IMG/VR virus record: IMGVR_UViG_3300024239_000013
Span: 221,142-285,141 of that record
DNA from: a virus
Strand: one strand, 5' to 3'
DNA length: 64,000 nucleotides
Under the pieces are notes generated by a model. It was not told the DNA's origin and did no database searches. It saw only the letters and a program-made list of their open reading frames with translations. Each line of letters begins with the position of its first letter. The first letter of the stretch is position 1. Shown here one piece after another: positions 27,925 through 37,225 of the stretch. Both the position numbers and the translations under genes were made by a program.

Positions 27925-29331
27925 TTAGTAATTCATATTACCGAATCTTTGATCTTTGTATTTATCATTTAGATCTTTTAATCTTTTATCAGTAACGAAT
28001 CTTATCATTCTCTGGTCTTCAAGATTTTTAACTTTCATGGTCTCTTTACTAACATCTGCATTTTCTCCAATGTTACCAGCTCTAAGAACTCCTCCTTCAA
28101 TTTTACAGTTTATATTTTTTCCCTGACAGTCTATAAAGCAATCTTTAAGTTCATTCGAATAATCAACAATAGTAGATTTAACCTTTGAAGATATAACTTT
28201 TGTCCCTGAAAAAATATAGGAATCTTCAACTGAGGATTTCTTAATTTCACAGTTGTATATGTTACAATTTCTAATTATTGCATTTTTAATATCACAAAGG
28301 ATTAAATCTATTCCTTCTATTTCAAAAGAGTTCCTAAATCTGGCTTCCTTTACCTGATATCTTCCTGTTGTAGTATCATAATTAAAATAGCAAGATGTAA
28401 TATTACCCTCTATAATAAGATCGAATATTTTATCTCTTATTGCAGGAAAGTAAGTTTTTACATTCTCGTCCCACCCCTTTAGATCTATAAATATATGGAA
28501 GTCTGGATAATTTCTAAAGAAAAAATCTGGATTTGAAAAAGATCTTACAACTTTAGAATACTTATTCATCATTTTCTGAAGTTCTGCTAAATCATCTTTA
28601 CTATATCCAGATATTCTATGACTAAGTATGTCGTATAAATAGAGTATAATATAATCTATTATCTCTCTTATTTCTTTTATTTTTTTCTGATAATCTCTGT
28701 TACCTAAGTATCTAAATTCAATATAACCTTTAGGAATTTTGGTAAAATTAACTCCATAATATTTGTCATCCGGAACTCTATACATTTTAGGATCTATTGT
28801 TTGTATATTTTCTAATATAGAAAATCTATTTCTCGGAACTACTTTTTTTATAGATTTTGCATAGACATTTTTTTCCCTATTCCCGAATCTAGAATAAATA
28901 AATCCTTCATCCAATCCTAAGATAAACTTAAGCTTGTCCAAAGTTTCTATTTTATCCTTTACGTCTCTCCTGTTTTTATCGAAGCTCACAGAAAATTGGA
29001 ATGCACATCTATCCGTTGTCCATCCATTTTCGTCTATCCAATTTAAAACTTTAATTAAAATTGGTATTGCTTCATTATAAGGAAGTGGTCCTGTTATAAA
29101 CTCCATCATTTTACTTCCACCTGAATAATCGGGTTCGAGTTTAAAGTTATCTGAATCAACAGGTACATTAGAGTGATATTTCTCAGAAACCACCACTTTC
29201 TTTTTTAAAAGTTTTGCCAATGACTCCGCAGCCTGACCTTTTAAAAGATCTGTATAGAATTCAAATTCAAATCCTATTACTGAAGAGCCAAGGGCATTTA
29301 TTTTATCAAAATGTGTTCTATTATCTGACAT
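27925..29331 (-). CDS. Amidoligase-like protein with pentapeptide-repeat-like C-terminus
   Basis: Amidoligases of the glutamine-synthetase fold join carboxylates to amines with ATP. The N-terminal 230 residues fit: GFEFEFY near residue 20, KLEPDYSGGSKMMEFITGPL (residues 63-82) with the acidic metal-binding pattern, DRCAFQFSVSFD and later GYIEFRYLG. From about residue 330 the sequence becomes a ladder of short repeats (CDIKNAIIRNCNIYNCEIKK and following), like a pentapeptide or beta-helix domain. The same combination lying among tail genes is unusual. Substrate is unknown; a cell-wall peptide or a virion protein are both possible. It overlaps the S1-module gene by 11 bases, suggesting translational coupling. 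The catalytic His of the classical family is not obvious. Confidence 0.6.
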   Translation of the reverse strand: MSDNRTHFDKINALGSSVIGFEFEFYTDLLKGQAAESLAKLLKKKVVVSEKYHSNVPVDSDNFKLEPDYSGGSKMMEFITGPLPYNEAIPILIKVLNWIDENGWTTDRCAFQFSVSFDKNRRDVKDKIETLDKLKFILGLDEGFIYSRFGNREKNVYAKSIKKVVPRNRFSILENIQTIDPKMYRVPDDKYYGVNFTKIPKGYIEFRYLGNRDYQKKIKEIREIIDYIILYLYDILSHRISGYSKDDLAELQKMMNKYSKVVRSFSNPDFFFRNYPDFHIFIDLKGWDENVKTYFPAIRDKIFDLIIEGNITSCYFNYDTTTGRYQVKEARFRNSFEIEGIDLILCDIKNAIIRNCNIYNCEIKKSSVEDSYIFSGTKVISSKVKSTIVDYSNELKDCFIDCQGKNINCKIEGGVLRAGNIGENADVSKETMKVKNLEDQRMIRFVTDKRLKDLNDKYKDQRFGNMNY

Positions 29332-30487
29332 CTATTAGTTCAACATATATTTTTCCTGATATAGTGTCTACCTCATAAGGAAGAACTCTCAGGTCATCTC
29401 CAGGTTTGATATTAGCAGCTTTTTTCCCGAGTTTATCTTGAGGAACGAGAGCCATTAAACCAAATTCAGTAAGCTCTACTAAAGCTCCATTTTTTCTTTT
29501 ATGTTTAACTTTAGCATCTATAGCTTCACAGGTTCCTTCATTAACTTGTGATTCTAATTTTTGTATAATTATATTTCTTTCTAGAGGCTTATCTAAGGTT
29601 AAAGTTAATCTATTATTATCCTTTATCTCCTTAACATAAAATTCTACTTCAGATCCAGGAGAAAGAGTTGACAAAGAATCTTCTTCCGAAAATTCCGTTT
29701 TATGAATCAATCCGGTATAAACACTGTCCCATTCTACAAAAACTCCAAAATCACTGGTTCCTGTTACATATCCTTTATATTTTTTAGTAAGATCCAATTC
29801 CTGTATTTTGGAATCCATTATCTTATTAAGATATTTTTTATACGAAACGATAAAGATATCCTTAGCTTCCACATAACCTTCAATCATAACATGAAGTTCT
29901 TTTCCGATGTATGATTCAAAATCTGTTATTTTATTAGCAGCTGCTAGTGATCCAGGTAAGAAACATTTAATTCCAGATAGTTCAGCAATATATCCTCCCT
30001 TATTAACACTGATTATTTTAACTTTATATGCACTGCTTTCCTTCTTAATTTGCTCAAAAAGTTCAGCTCTTAAAGTATGAATATAATATTCTATAACTGA
30101 TCCTAAATAGTTACCGTTAGATTTTCTAACTCTAGCTTTAAGTTCAGCTCCAGGATTAAACGAAAGATTTATAATATTAAGTCTTTCTGCGTCTCTCTTT
30201 TCCTTTTTAATATCTATATAAATAGTCTGACCTGATGCTGTCTGAGCTAATGCTTCATCCTCTTTCAGTTGTACTATTTTACAAAGATAAACAGATCCAT
30301 CTACTAGATCTTTAGGTTCGAGTTCATAATCTGAAGAACCATAAGAATCAAAGTATAATTCTGCTAATTCCTGAGCATAGGGTTCGTGACAAAAAATCTT
30401 ATTACCCTTTGCTGATTTAATTTTGTTATTGACTGTTAGCCTGCTAGGTACGTCCCATTCAAAAGTGTCGAAATGATTCGAATTCAT
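29321..30487 (-). CDS. Multi-domain S1-type RNA-binding protein
   Basis: Ribosomal protein S1 uses OB-fold S1 domains to hold mRNA near the ribosome. This 388-residue protein appears to have four related modules at about residues 60-130, 150-220, 230-300 and 315-388. The third is the clearest: KKYKGYVTGTSDFGVFVEWD with TGLIHKTE and a closing NRLTLTLDKP. The second includes NKGGYIAELSGIKCFLPGSL, also a typical S1 strand pattern. Being phage-encoded and in a late operon, it may steer ribosomes to phage messages that lack Shine-Dalgarno sequences; this is inference. A GATATATA motif lies 43 bases upstream of its ATG. Confidence 0.75.
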   Translation of the reverse strand: MNSNHFDTFEWDVPSRLTVNNKIKSAKGNKIFCHEPYAQELAELYFDSYGSSDYELEPKDLVDGSVYLCKIVQLKEDEALAQTASGQTIYIDIKKEKRDAERLNIINLSFNPGAELKARVRKSNGNYLGSVIEYYIHTLRAELFEQIKKESSAYKVKIISVNKGGYIAELSGIKCFLPGSLAAANKITDFESYIGKELHVMIEGYVEAKDIFIVSYKKYLNKIMDSKIQELDLTKKYKGYVTGTSDFGVFVEWDSVYTGLIHKTEFSEEDSLSTLSPGSEVEFYVKEIKDNNRLTLTLDKPLERNIIIQKLESQVNEGTCEAIDAKVKHKRKNGALVELTEFGLMALVPQDKLGKKAANIKPGDDLRVLPYEVDTISGKIYVELIDVR

Positions 30488-30529
30488 ATTTTTTTTAGTT
30501 TAAAGTGATTAAAAGTATCTTTATTATAC

Positions 30530-30537
30530 TATATATC
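30530..30537 (-). promoter_or_regulatory. Candidate late promoter element GATATATA
   Basis: The minus strand reads TGATATATAG in the 83-base gap upstream of the S1-module gene, 43 bases from its ATG. Confidence 0.55.
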
Positions 30538-30570
30538 ATACATTGAGTTCCTTTGTAAAGAAGTTTTTTA

Positions 30571-32007
30571 CTAAAAAACCAGAGGGACAAATCCTATCAT
30601 TGATGTAGGTCCTTTAGCGGTAGGGATACCTCCACGGTATATAAATTTAAGTTCTAATAAATGCATAGCAAAGGAAAATGCTATAGCAGTCGAAACTAAT
30701 TTACTAGCTATTGGAATCTCCCCGGTTTTTTTAAATCTTTTTCCGGTGTTAAAAGATCTTCTTAAATAGTTTGCGAGATTTTTCTGACTTCCATAATATA
30801 CTGGAATATATTTACCTCCCTGAGGTTGTACTATAAGTGCAGGAAATACAGGGGGATTTGACGAAAGAGGTTGATCCAAGGTTGATTTCCAATAATCTAT
30901 TATTCCCCTTGCCATAATATGATATGGGTCATTTTCTTCAACTGGATCTTCTTGGGGTTTTTCTGAATTGGCTATCTCTTCTATCCATTTAATTCTAAGA
31001 TTTCTATATCTTTCATTTTCTTCATCATACTCTTTTCTTTTGGATTCTATAGATAAATTAAAAAATGTAGGGACACCTTCATAATCAAAAAGATTTGCAT
31101 TAATATACGAATTTAATAAGGAAGATTCTGGATACTCATCAGACAAAACACTTATAACTTTTTTTATAGAAATTTCGTTGTTGGGAAATACTGTTTCCTT
31201 TATTGTGCTACTTAAATCATAATCAGACTTCCCTATGATTTTTTTAAAAAAATCAGAATCATTAGAAGGTGAATATGAAAATTTTACGATAAAGTCTTTT
31301 GTTAAATAATCCGGTACTCTTTCTGGGTTGGTTGAATTATCTACCTGTAAAATTCTCTCCGTTATATTAATATCATCCAGATTCTTAGATACATCTATTA
31401 AATTTAGAGTAGATTCTTTGGATCCGCTTTCTTCTATAAGGACTCTAGCAATTTCTTTTAAAACATCAGAACCCCAATCTGAATATGTTCCATATTTTAA
31501 GGAATACAGCCATTCTATATAAGAAACTGAATTATATCTGGAAAATTGTGATATTAATTTTCTTGACAATTCCTTAATTGTTTGACTTCTATCTTTTGGG
31601 AATCCGGGGAACTGTGAAAAAAATTGTGAATATTTAAAAGGTTCGATGTCTTCCTCGTTTAGATCTGTCCAATCTCTGAAGTCTAGTTCTATTTGATCTA
31701 TTGCTCCTTCAACACTAGTTTCCGGCAACTTTTCTTCTAGGTCTGCATACATCGGGTCGGATTCTTTCTCCTCTAGTGTTGGAGACGTTTCACTTTCTAA
31801 CATTTTAAATGCCCTTGCAAAGGACGAAACTAAAATATCTGAAGATCCTTTTTTATGCACATTACCAAAAGGCGACTGAGCCTTATCGACGGTTGCTTTT
31901 AAATATTGATCGCTTATAAAATTAGCAAAATCTTCAGAATCTTTTATATCTTGAGATTCTAATTTTTTACTAACGTTATCTATAAATGATTTCCAATCTG
32001 CTGGCAT
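30571..32007 (-). CDS. Structural protein of unknown function (478 aa) next to the spike
   Basis: I do not recognise a family. The N-terminal half is acidic and helical (KKLESQDIKDSEDFANFISD), with a Glu/Pro-rich linker near residues 85-110. The C-terminal 60 residues are more hydrophobic (ASKLVSTAIAFSFAMHLLEL, then GGIPTAKGPTSMIGFVPLVF), possibly an interface that packs into the baseplate or tail. It lies 3 bases after the gp5-like spike gene in the same operon, so it probably joins the central hub or spike complex. No enzyme motif was seen. Confidence 0.5.
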   Translation of the reverse strand: MPADWKSFIDNVSKKLESQDIKDSEDFANFISDQYLKATVDKAQSPFGNVHKKGSSDILVSSFARAFKMLESETSPTLEEKESDPMYADLEEKLPETSVEGAIDQIELDFRDWTDLNEEDIEPFKYSQFFSQFPGFPKDRSQTIKELSRKLISQFSRYNSVSYIEWLYSLKYGTYSDWGSDVLKEIARVLIEESGSKESTLNLIDVSKNLDDINITERILQVDNSTNPERVPDYLTKDFIVKFSYSPSNDSDFFKKIIGKSDYDLSSTIKETVFPNNEISIKKVISVLSDEYPESSLLNSYINANLFDYEGVPTFFNLSIESKRKEYDEENERYRNLRIKWIEEIANSEKPQEDPVEENDPYHIMARGIIDYWKSTLDQPLSSNPPVFPALIVQPQGGKYIPVYYGSQKNLANYLRRSFNTGKRFKKTGEIPIASKLVSTAIAFSFAMHLLELKFIYRGGIPTAKGPTSMIGFVPLVF

Positions 32008-32010
32008 TTT

Positions 32011-32712
32011 TTATTTAGTTTTAGATACATTACTAAGATGTTCATTTTCTACCATTTTCTGTATAGGGATACCAGAAGGACCGACACCAGTTGGGTGAGT
32101 ATGTGAATTAAAAAGTTTCATAAACTTATCACCTAGAATTATTTTTTCCATGGCTTTTTCACCAAGTTCTATATTTTCTGATTTAATTATAACCTTTTGC
32201 TTCCCACCATTTTTCTCCATTCTAATCTCGTCATCATTCATCTTAAGTTTAATTCTAAGTTTCTCTTTATCCTTTCCTGCATTTTGTGTATCTATCTGAA
32301 TTGTTGCGTCGCCTAATTGGAATAATAATCCATTTTTTCTGGTGTATCCTATTTTTAAAATCCCAGGTTCCGCCTCAGAATCATACACTAGGGCATGAGT
32401 TCCTTCATAAGAATTTTCTTGTTTCAGTTCATCCAAGAGTGCCTTGTCAAATTCCTTTATGAAGTGATAAGACAATTTATAATAATTATTATGTTCGAAG
32501 TGAACTGCAACTATAGTACCTAAACGTGGTATAGATATGTTACCCCCTCCGTAATCCCCACCAAAAGACATACCAGCAATTTGCTCAGCCCAAGGTAAAT
32601 CTTCTACTGGAATACCATCAAAAAATCCAAAAACATCAATTTTAGCTCTCCCCTGATAAAGAGGATCTTTTATATCAACTATTCTACCTAGATATGTTTT
32701 TTCACTTGGCAT
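32011..32712 (-). CDS. gp5: Central spike protein, gp5/VgrG-like OB-fold
   Basis: The N-terminal OB-fold of gp5-like spikes is clear: YLGRIVDIKDPLYQGRAKID (residues 7-26) and VEDLPWAEQ (residues 36-44), followed by IPRLGTIVAVHFEH. The C-terminal part (residues 150-200) is a regular beta sequence with KMNDDEIRMEKNG and KQKVIIKSENIELG, likely the intertwined beta-prism needle. It ends in HTHPTGVGPSG, a His-rich end common in phage spikes. T4 gp5 has a lysozyme domain between these parts; here it is absent, so peptidoglycan cutting must be done by another protein or is not needed. It sits 5 bases from the repeat protein gene in the hub operon. Confidence 0.85.
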   Translation of the reverse strand: MPSEKTYLGRIVDIKDPLYQGRAKIDVFGFFDGIPVEDLPWAEQIAGMSFGGDYGGGNISIPRLGTIVAVHFEHNNYYKLSYHFIKEFDKALLDELKQENSYEGTHALVYDSEAEPGILKIGYTRKNGLLFQLGDATIQIDTQNAGKDKEKLRIKLKMNDDEIRMEKNGGKQKVIIKSENIELGEKAMEKIILGDKFMKLFNSHTHPTGVGPSGIPIQKMVENEHLSNVSKTK

Positions 32713-32717
32713 AATTA

Positions 32718-35018
32718 TTAAAATTCAGTTTCGGGAGTATTAAATCCTCCAGTACTTATATTGTATTTATTTTTAGGTTTTAGATTTCCCAGATTTTTAG
32801 GTTTGTCCATAATAAAATCTCCACTAGTTGGTGGGTAGATTCTACCGATATCTCCTCTACTTTTTTTATCTATGGGTTTTTTATAGACTGGTAAAGGTTT
32901 TTGCTCAAATGAATTAGACTGATCTCTTAATTCTCCTCCAGAATTTATTATTCTTTTCTCAGGATAAACCATTTCTCCTAGATTATTTATATCTATAGAT
33001 TTACCTTCGTCTTCATATACCCTATCTTTAGCTAAGAATTGGTAACTTGGCGTTTCTTTATAAACATCTATATTATTCGGAAGCTGTTTAGTTTCTTCGG
33101 ACTTACCATAAACGGAATCATTAAAAGAAGGATATTTTCTATTAGGGACACCAAGATCTTCTCCAGGTACCTTAGAATAAACATCATCATTTAAACCTCG
33201 ATAAACTCTTTCAGGTAAACCTAAATCCTTGCCTGGAACGTTCTCATAAACATCACCAGATGGTGCAGGATAGACTCTTCCAGACACACCCAAATCCTTG
33301 CCTGGAACGTTCTCATAAACATCTTCAGACGTTGAAGGATAGATTCTTTCAGGAGATCCTAGATCTTTCCCAGGAACATCAGAATATACGTCTCCCGTTG
33401 GAGTTTTATAAACTCTATCAGGAACACCTAGATCTTTCCCGGGAACATCAGAATATACGTCTCCAGTTGGAGTTTTATAAACTCTATCAGGAACACCTAG
33501 ATCTTCACCAGGAACTTTGCTATATTCGTCTCCCGTTGGAGTTTTATAAACCCTTTCTGGAGGTCCTCCTAGTCCATTAGTTTTCGGATTTGGTAATTTA
33601 GATTTATTAAATCCACCATCAATACCACCTAAGCTATTTAAAAAATTCTGAGCATTATTATACGAAAAATTAGAAGTCATCTGTGCTGGATTGAAACTAT
33701 AAGAATTACCAAGAACTAAGCTATCTAATCCTCCTATATTAGGTTGAACTAAATTATTAACCCCCTCGTTAATTAAATCATTAAGCGAATTACTCACAAA
33801 ATTGGTTAAAAGTTCTCCTCCTAATGAAAGGATATCATTTGTATCTCTAGGATTTTTTTGAACCGATGATCTTGAAGAATCCCAGCTATCTCCAAGAATT
33901 AGAGGTTTTCCGTCTTGCCTGATATTAGGATATTGAGTTCTCATTCTAACCTTACCAACATGTATTTTAAATTTCTGTGTTACTGGTTCTGCGCTAATAC
34001 CAACATTAATACTATTTGGTATAGGAGTACTTTCGGTAAAATCAAATTCGCAATTTCTACACTCAAAAACAATCATTGGTTTTATTCCTGTTTGATCTTG
34101 TTGATTTTTAAGCAAAGAAAGATCATTATCTAAACCAGATTGATTTATTATATTACCTACGAATGAATTAAAACTACTTGCAGGATTTATATTAGAATTA
34201 CCGGATTTAAAATTTTTATCTTGATCTCCAATTATGGTATTAACCACACCTAAATTACTACCTGGATTGTTACCAGACCCAAGTAAAGTAGAAAGATTAT
34301 CAATTGCTGTAAGTGCTGCAGAAGAACCTAACAATCTAGAGGTCTTAAAAAAATTACGTATCTCTGAAACAAAAATGTACATAGTAAATTTTCTAAGATT
34401 TCTTGGAAGCAATTCTCTCATATTATCGTAATCAAAAGTAGCTTGATTATAAAGATCTGCTAATGCAGTCATTCTTAGATTTAAAGATTCAAGTGTAGTA
34501 AATTCGAGTACCTTTCCTGCGGTTCTTTGCGGATTAAAAGCATTCTCTGAAGGATTTGATTGATATCCGGGTCTAGAAACTTTAGCCAATTCGTCTAATC
34601 CATTTATCGATTGTATAAACCAGGGGGAATTTGATAAAAGATCGCTGAGTATTACCTTAAATTGTCTAAGCATATCTGATCTTTTCCCACCATAAAGGAA
34701 ATCGGATTCTCTCTGTTCTAAATAACTTGCTGCAGAATAATAAGCAACCTTACCATTAGGTGATGGATTTATATAGTCATATTGTCTTTGTCCAAATGGA
34801 TTTTCGCTAAAAAAGCTATTTCCTGATCCGTGATAATAGCTATCATCTTTAAAAAGTGGACTTGGGGGAAGCCCGTCGTCAGCATTTATTGGAAGGGTTC
34901 CGAAATCAAAAACAAGTTTAAATCCAAGATATGTTGGATCCTCATAATTTCCTTGTTTTGATAGTTTAAATCCTTTTAAAAATAAACTTCTATGTTTGTC
35001 TGTTGCTCCTAATGACAT
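32718..35018 (-). CDS. Hub-associated protein (766 aa) with 23-residue tandem repeats
   Basis: The N-terminal 480 residues are a folded structural region containing GFKLVFDFGTLP and IKPMIVFECRNCEFDF, with segments that could be a tail or baseplate beta domain. About residues 483-646 carry seven tandem units of 23 residues with consensus G-V-P-x-R-V-Y-x-x-P-T-G-D-V-Y-x-x-V-P-G-K-D-L; the last is degenerate. The C-terminus is Pro/Lys/Tyr-rich and probably extended. Such repeats could wrap around or cross-link a tube or spike; this is inference. It lies between the gp27-like hub and the spike genes, and has its own GATAAATA motif 23 bases upstream. Confidence 0.6.
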   Translation of the reverse strand: MSLGATDKHRSLFLKGFKLSKQGNYEDPTYLGFKLVFDFGTLPINADDGLPPSPLFKDDSYYHGSGNSFFSENPFGQRQYDYINPSPNGKVAYYSAASYLEQRESDFLYGGKRSDMLRQFKVILSDLLSNSPWFIQSINGLDELAKVSRPGYQSNPSENAFNPQRTAGKVLEFTTLESLNLRMTALADLYNQATFDYDNMRELLPRNLRKFTMYIFVSEIRNFFKTSRLLGSSAALTAIDNLSTLLGSGNNPGSNLGVVNTIIGDQDKNFKSGNSNINPASSFNSFVGNIINQSGLDNDLSLLKNQQDQTGIKPMIVFECRNCEFDFTESTPIPNSINVGISAEPVTQKFKIHVGKVRMRTQYPNIRQDGKPLILGDSWDSSRSSVQKNPRDTNDILSLGGELLTNFVSNSLNDLINEGVNNLVQPNIGGLDSLVLGNSYSFNPAQMTSNFSYNNAQNFLNSLGGIDGGFNKSKLPNPKTNGLGGPPERVYKTPTGDEYSKVPGEDLGVPDRVYKTPTGDVYSDVPGKDLGVPDRVYKTPTGDVYSDVPGKDLGSPERIYPSTSEDVYENVPGKDLGVSGRVYPAPSGDVYENVPGKDLGLPERVYRGLNDDVYSKVPGEDLGVPNRKYPSFNDSVYGKSEETKQLPNNIDVYKETPSYQFLAKDRVYEDEGKSIDINNLGEMVYPEKRIINSGGELRDQSNSFEQKPLPVYKKPIDKKSRGDIGRIYPPTSGDFIMDKPKNLGNLKPKNKYNISTGGFNTPETEF
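33081..33570. repeat. 69-bp tandem repeats coding for 23-residue units
   Basis: Seven units of about 69 bp lie head to tail inside the hub-associated gene. Two neighbouring units around 33343-33480 are nearly identical, whereas outer units have diverged, so the array probably grew by recent duplication. Confidence 0.8.
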
Positions 35019-35040
35019 CTGAGTTCTATAATATTTACTA

Positions 35041-35048
35041 TATTTATC
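35041..35048 (-). promoter_or_regulatory. Candidate late promoter GATAAATA
   Basis: The minus strand reads GGATAAATA 23 bases upstream of the hub-associated gene, in the short gap after the gp27-like gene. It differs from the T4 late element TATAAATA by one base. Confidence 0.55.
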
Positions 35049-35055
35049 CTACATT

Positions 35056-36609
35056 TTAAAATTGTCTATTTTGGATCGATATCGGGAAAGCTTTAGGTAT
35101 AGCCCCAGATTCATTAGCGACCCAAGTTCTTTTAGATAAAATAAGTATGTGTTTCATACCACCTGCTGTTTCTGACCAGGTAACATGCATACCCATAACC
35201 ACATACAACCCAGAAAGGAATTCATCCCTTGTTGGAATTAGATCAGTGTTTGTTTTTCTGTTTGGTATTTTTCCAACATTCTGTTGTCTAACTCCACCAT
35301 CAAAAACATAAATTTCTACAGGTACTACTTGACCTCTATAGATACCGGGAAAATAGCCATTCAATTCAACCTCCAATGTCATCTTAGTGACGTCATTAAT
35401 ATTTATTATATTTTGATATTTTGAATGATAATAGTTCTTATGAACTCCCTCTCCATTTTGAGGATCAGTATTTAGAATTCCTATCCATTCCCTTCTAGTT
35501 TCTAACTTATAATCATTACTTCTTGCCCTACCTTTTTGTAAAATACCACTAGATGGAACGTTATCAGTTGTAAGTGATTCTATCTCGTAGCTTATGTATT
35601 TTTTTGAAGGGTCATCGGTTTCTAAATTTTCATCATAGAACCCTATGTTTGTAATATACCCCATTTCGTTGCTGTTTATACCAGCTCTAGAAGTTAATGT
35701 ATATCCGTTTATCATAAAAGGGTTTACTGCAGCTCCTATTACATTAGTCAAAAGTAAAGGGAGGCTAACTGGATCTCTAGTAGGGGTTCCAGGAAACATA
35801 GTATCAGCCTTTCCTCCTAAGTTGGTGTACCCTGGTACTATTACTATTTCTTCCTTGGTATCTCCAGAAAAAGAAAATTGATTTCCTAAATTTGCAAAAT
35901 TTAGATTATAATAACTGTCTATCCAGCAATCATAAAAACTGGATTCGTCATCCTTGTATGATCTAATTGAAACTTCTTGTATAAAATCATAATAAGAGTA
36001 ATTTGGACATATCCATGTCATCGAATCTTCAGTGTTTTTCTCGTTTGTAGAAAATCCTAAGTTTAATTCCTGAGAAACCTCTAATAATACATCAACAGAA
36101 CTCATCGATTTGAAGGACTTTATCTTCGGTGTATATAAACCAGGAATATAACATTCAGCGACAACAAAAAATTTAAAATAAGATCCATTTGGGTCTGTTC
36201 CATCATTTGAATATCTACTAGAAACATCACCATCAACGGAAAGGATCTTGAAATCCATTCTGAATGGTTTATAGAAATCTCCAGGAGCTCTCATGTAAAC
36301 CGAAACTATATCTCCGTCTTTTGGATAATTTACTGAAATAAAAGCTGTTTCTGCAGCACTAAAAGTAAAATTAATAACAGGTAAAAATCCACTAAGATTT
36401 AAGCTAAAGTTTATTAAATATGTTGTAACATTATAACCATTAATTGAGATATAAGGGGAAACCACACCAGTTGCTTTCTCGTCAATTGATCCCATATTTC
36501 TCTTAGTTTCGATGCTTTCTGATCCGTTTGCAGCATCGATCTTAATAAGTTCATCAAGTTTTATATTATTTAGAGCTAGTGTTCCAAATTTTATATCATC
36601 TACAGTCAT
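35056..36609 (-). CDS. Baseplate hub protein, gp27-like
   Basis: Hub proteins of the gp27/gpD type form the ring on which the spike sits. The 517-residue protein shows the usual pattern: an N-terminal beta barrel (NFSLNLSGFLPVINFTFSAA, then YPKDGDIVSVYMRAPGD), followed by the signature MSSVDVLLEVSQELNLGFST (residues 169-188) and DSMTWICPNYSYYDFIQEV, where a helix precedes the conserved Trp and Tyr/Phe. A second barrel follows. It precedes the repeat protein and the spike in the operon, the same relative order expected for hub and spike. Sequence similarity is pattern-level, so the name is given as -like. Confidence 0.72.
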   Translation of the reverse strand: MTVDDIKFGTLALNNIKLDELIKIDAANGSESIETKRNMGSIDEKATGVVSPYISINGYNVTTYLINFSLNLSGFLPVINFTFSAAETAFISVNYPKDGDIVSVYMRAPGDFYKPFRMDFKILSVDGDVSSRYSNDGTDPNGSYFKFFVVAECYIPGLYTPKIKSFKSMSSVDVLLEVSQELNLGFSTNEKNTEDSMTWICPNYSYYDFIQEVSIRSYKDDESSFYDCWIDSYYNLNFANLGNQFSFSGDTKEEIVIVPGYTNLGGKADTMFPGTPTRDPVSLPLLLTNVIGAAVNPFMINGYTLTSRAGINSNEMGYITNIGFYDENLETDDPSKKYISYEIESLTTDNVPSSGILQKGRARSNDYKLETRREWIGILNTDPQNGEGVHKNYYHSKYQNIININDVTKMTLEVELNGYFPGIYRGQVVPVEIYVFDGGVRQQNVGKIPNRKTNTDLIPTRDEFLSGLYVVMGMHVTWSETAGGMKHILILSKRTWVANESGAIPKAFPISIQNRQF

Positions 36610-36622
36610 AATAAATTATAAA

Positions 36623-37213
36623 TTATACGGGTTTATTGAATCCCCCTCCACCTGCGCTAGGAGCAAATATTAAGAATCCATCTTTCTTTTCTATCGATTT
36701 ATCGTTAGGTTGAGCTACATTAGGTGCCAATATCATAGAAGGCTGGTTCTTAATTTTGGATTCTAAGAATTTTTTTCTACCTTCACTAACTTTGAATTTT
36801 TTCTGCTCCTGATTTTCTCTGAAAACCTGGTTCGGATTAGTATTAGTGTTTGATGATGATGTTCTTTGGTTCTCATTTTTTTTAGACATAAAGCTTTCTT
36901 CCACAGTAGAAGAAGTTGGAATTAATAATACATTTCCCTCCATTAAAGAGAAAGGATTGCTGATATTATTCATTTTAAGAAGTGATCCTACTGAAGAATG
37001 GTCACCTAACTTTATAGCAGCTATTAAATCAGGCCTCATTTGATAGTATTCAGTAACAAGAAATACACTATCTACAGAAACTTTTACTGCATTATAAGTA
37101 ATAGATGATTTAGTCAAGTCCCAAATACCATAGTTTCCACTAGATTCTAATGTTTTGTCAGGATTGAATATGTTCTTATTCCTATATAAGGTATCTATTT
37201 TAAAATATCCCAT
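36623..37213 (-). CDS. gp53: Baseplate wedge protein, gp53-like (LysM-type)
   Basis: T4 gp53 is a wedge protein with a LysM-like domain. Here, residues 56-103 (VFLVTEYYQMRPDLIAAIKL, then SSVGSLLKMNNISNPFSLME and GNVLLIPT) match the LysM pattern closely, with the closing G-x-x-L-x-I-P. The 90-residue C-terminal tail is Asn/Ser/Lys-rich and probably disordered. The 196-residue length agrees with gp53. It lies 13 bases from the hub and 12 bases from the 619-residue gene, so it belongs to the hub operon. A soluble wedge role is the best guess; a cell-wall-binding function for the LysM is less likely. Confidence 0.68.
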   Translation of the reverse strand: MGYFKIDTLYRNKNIFNPDKTLESSGNYGIWDLTKSSITYNAVKVSVDSVFLVTEYYQMRPDLIAAIKLGDHSSVGSLLKMNNISNPFSLMEGNVLLIPTSSTVEESFMSKKNENQRTSSSNTNTNPNQVFRENQEQKKFKVSEGRKKFLESKIKNQPSMILAPNVAQPNDKSIEKKDGFLIFAPSAGGGGFNKPV

Positions 37214-37225
37214 TGTCTATTAATA

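Noticed and set aside
33260-33580. Plus-strand open frame of 106 codons
   Set aside because: It is antisense to the 23-residue repeats of the hub-associated gene and is open only because the repeat lacks stops in that frame.
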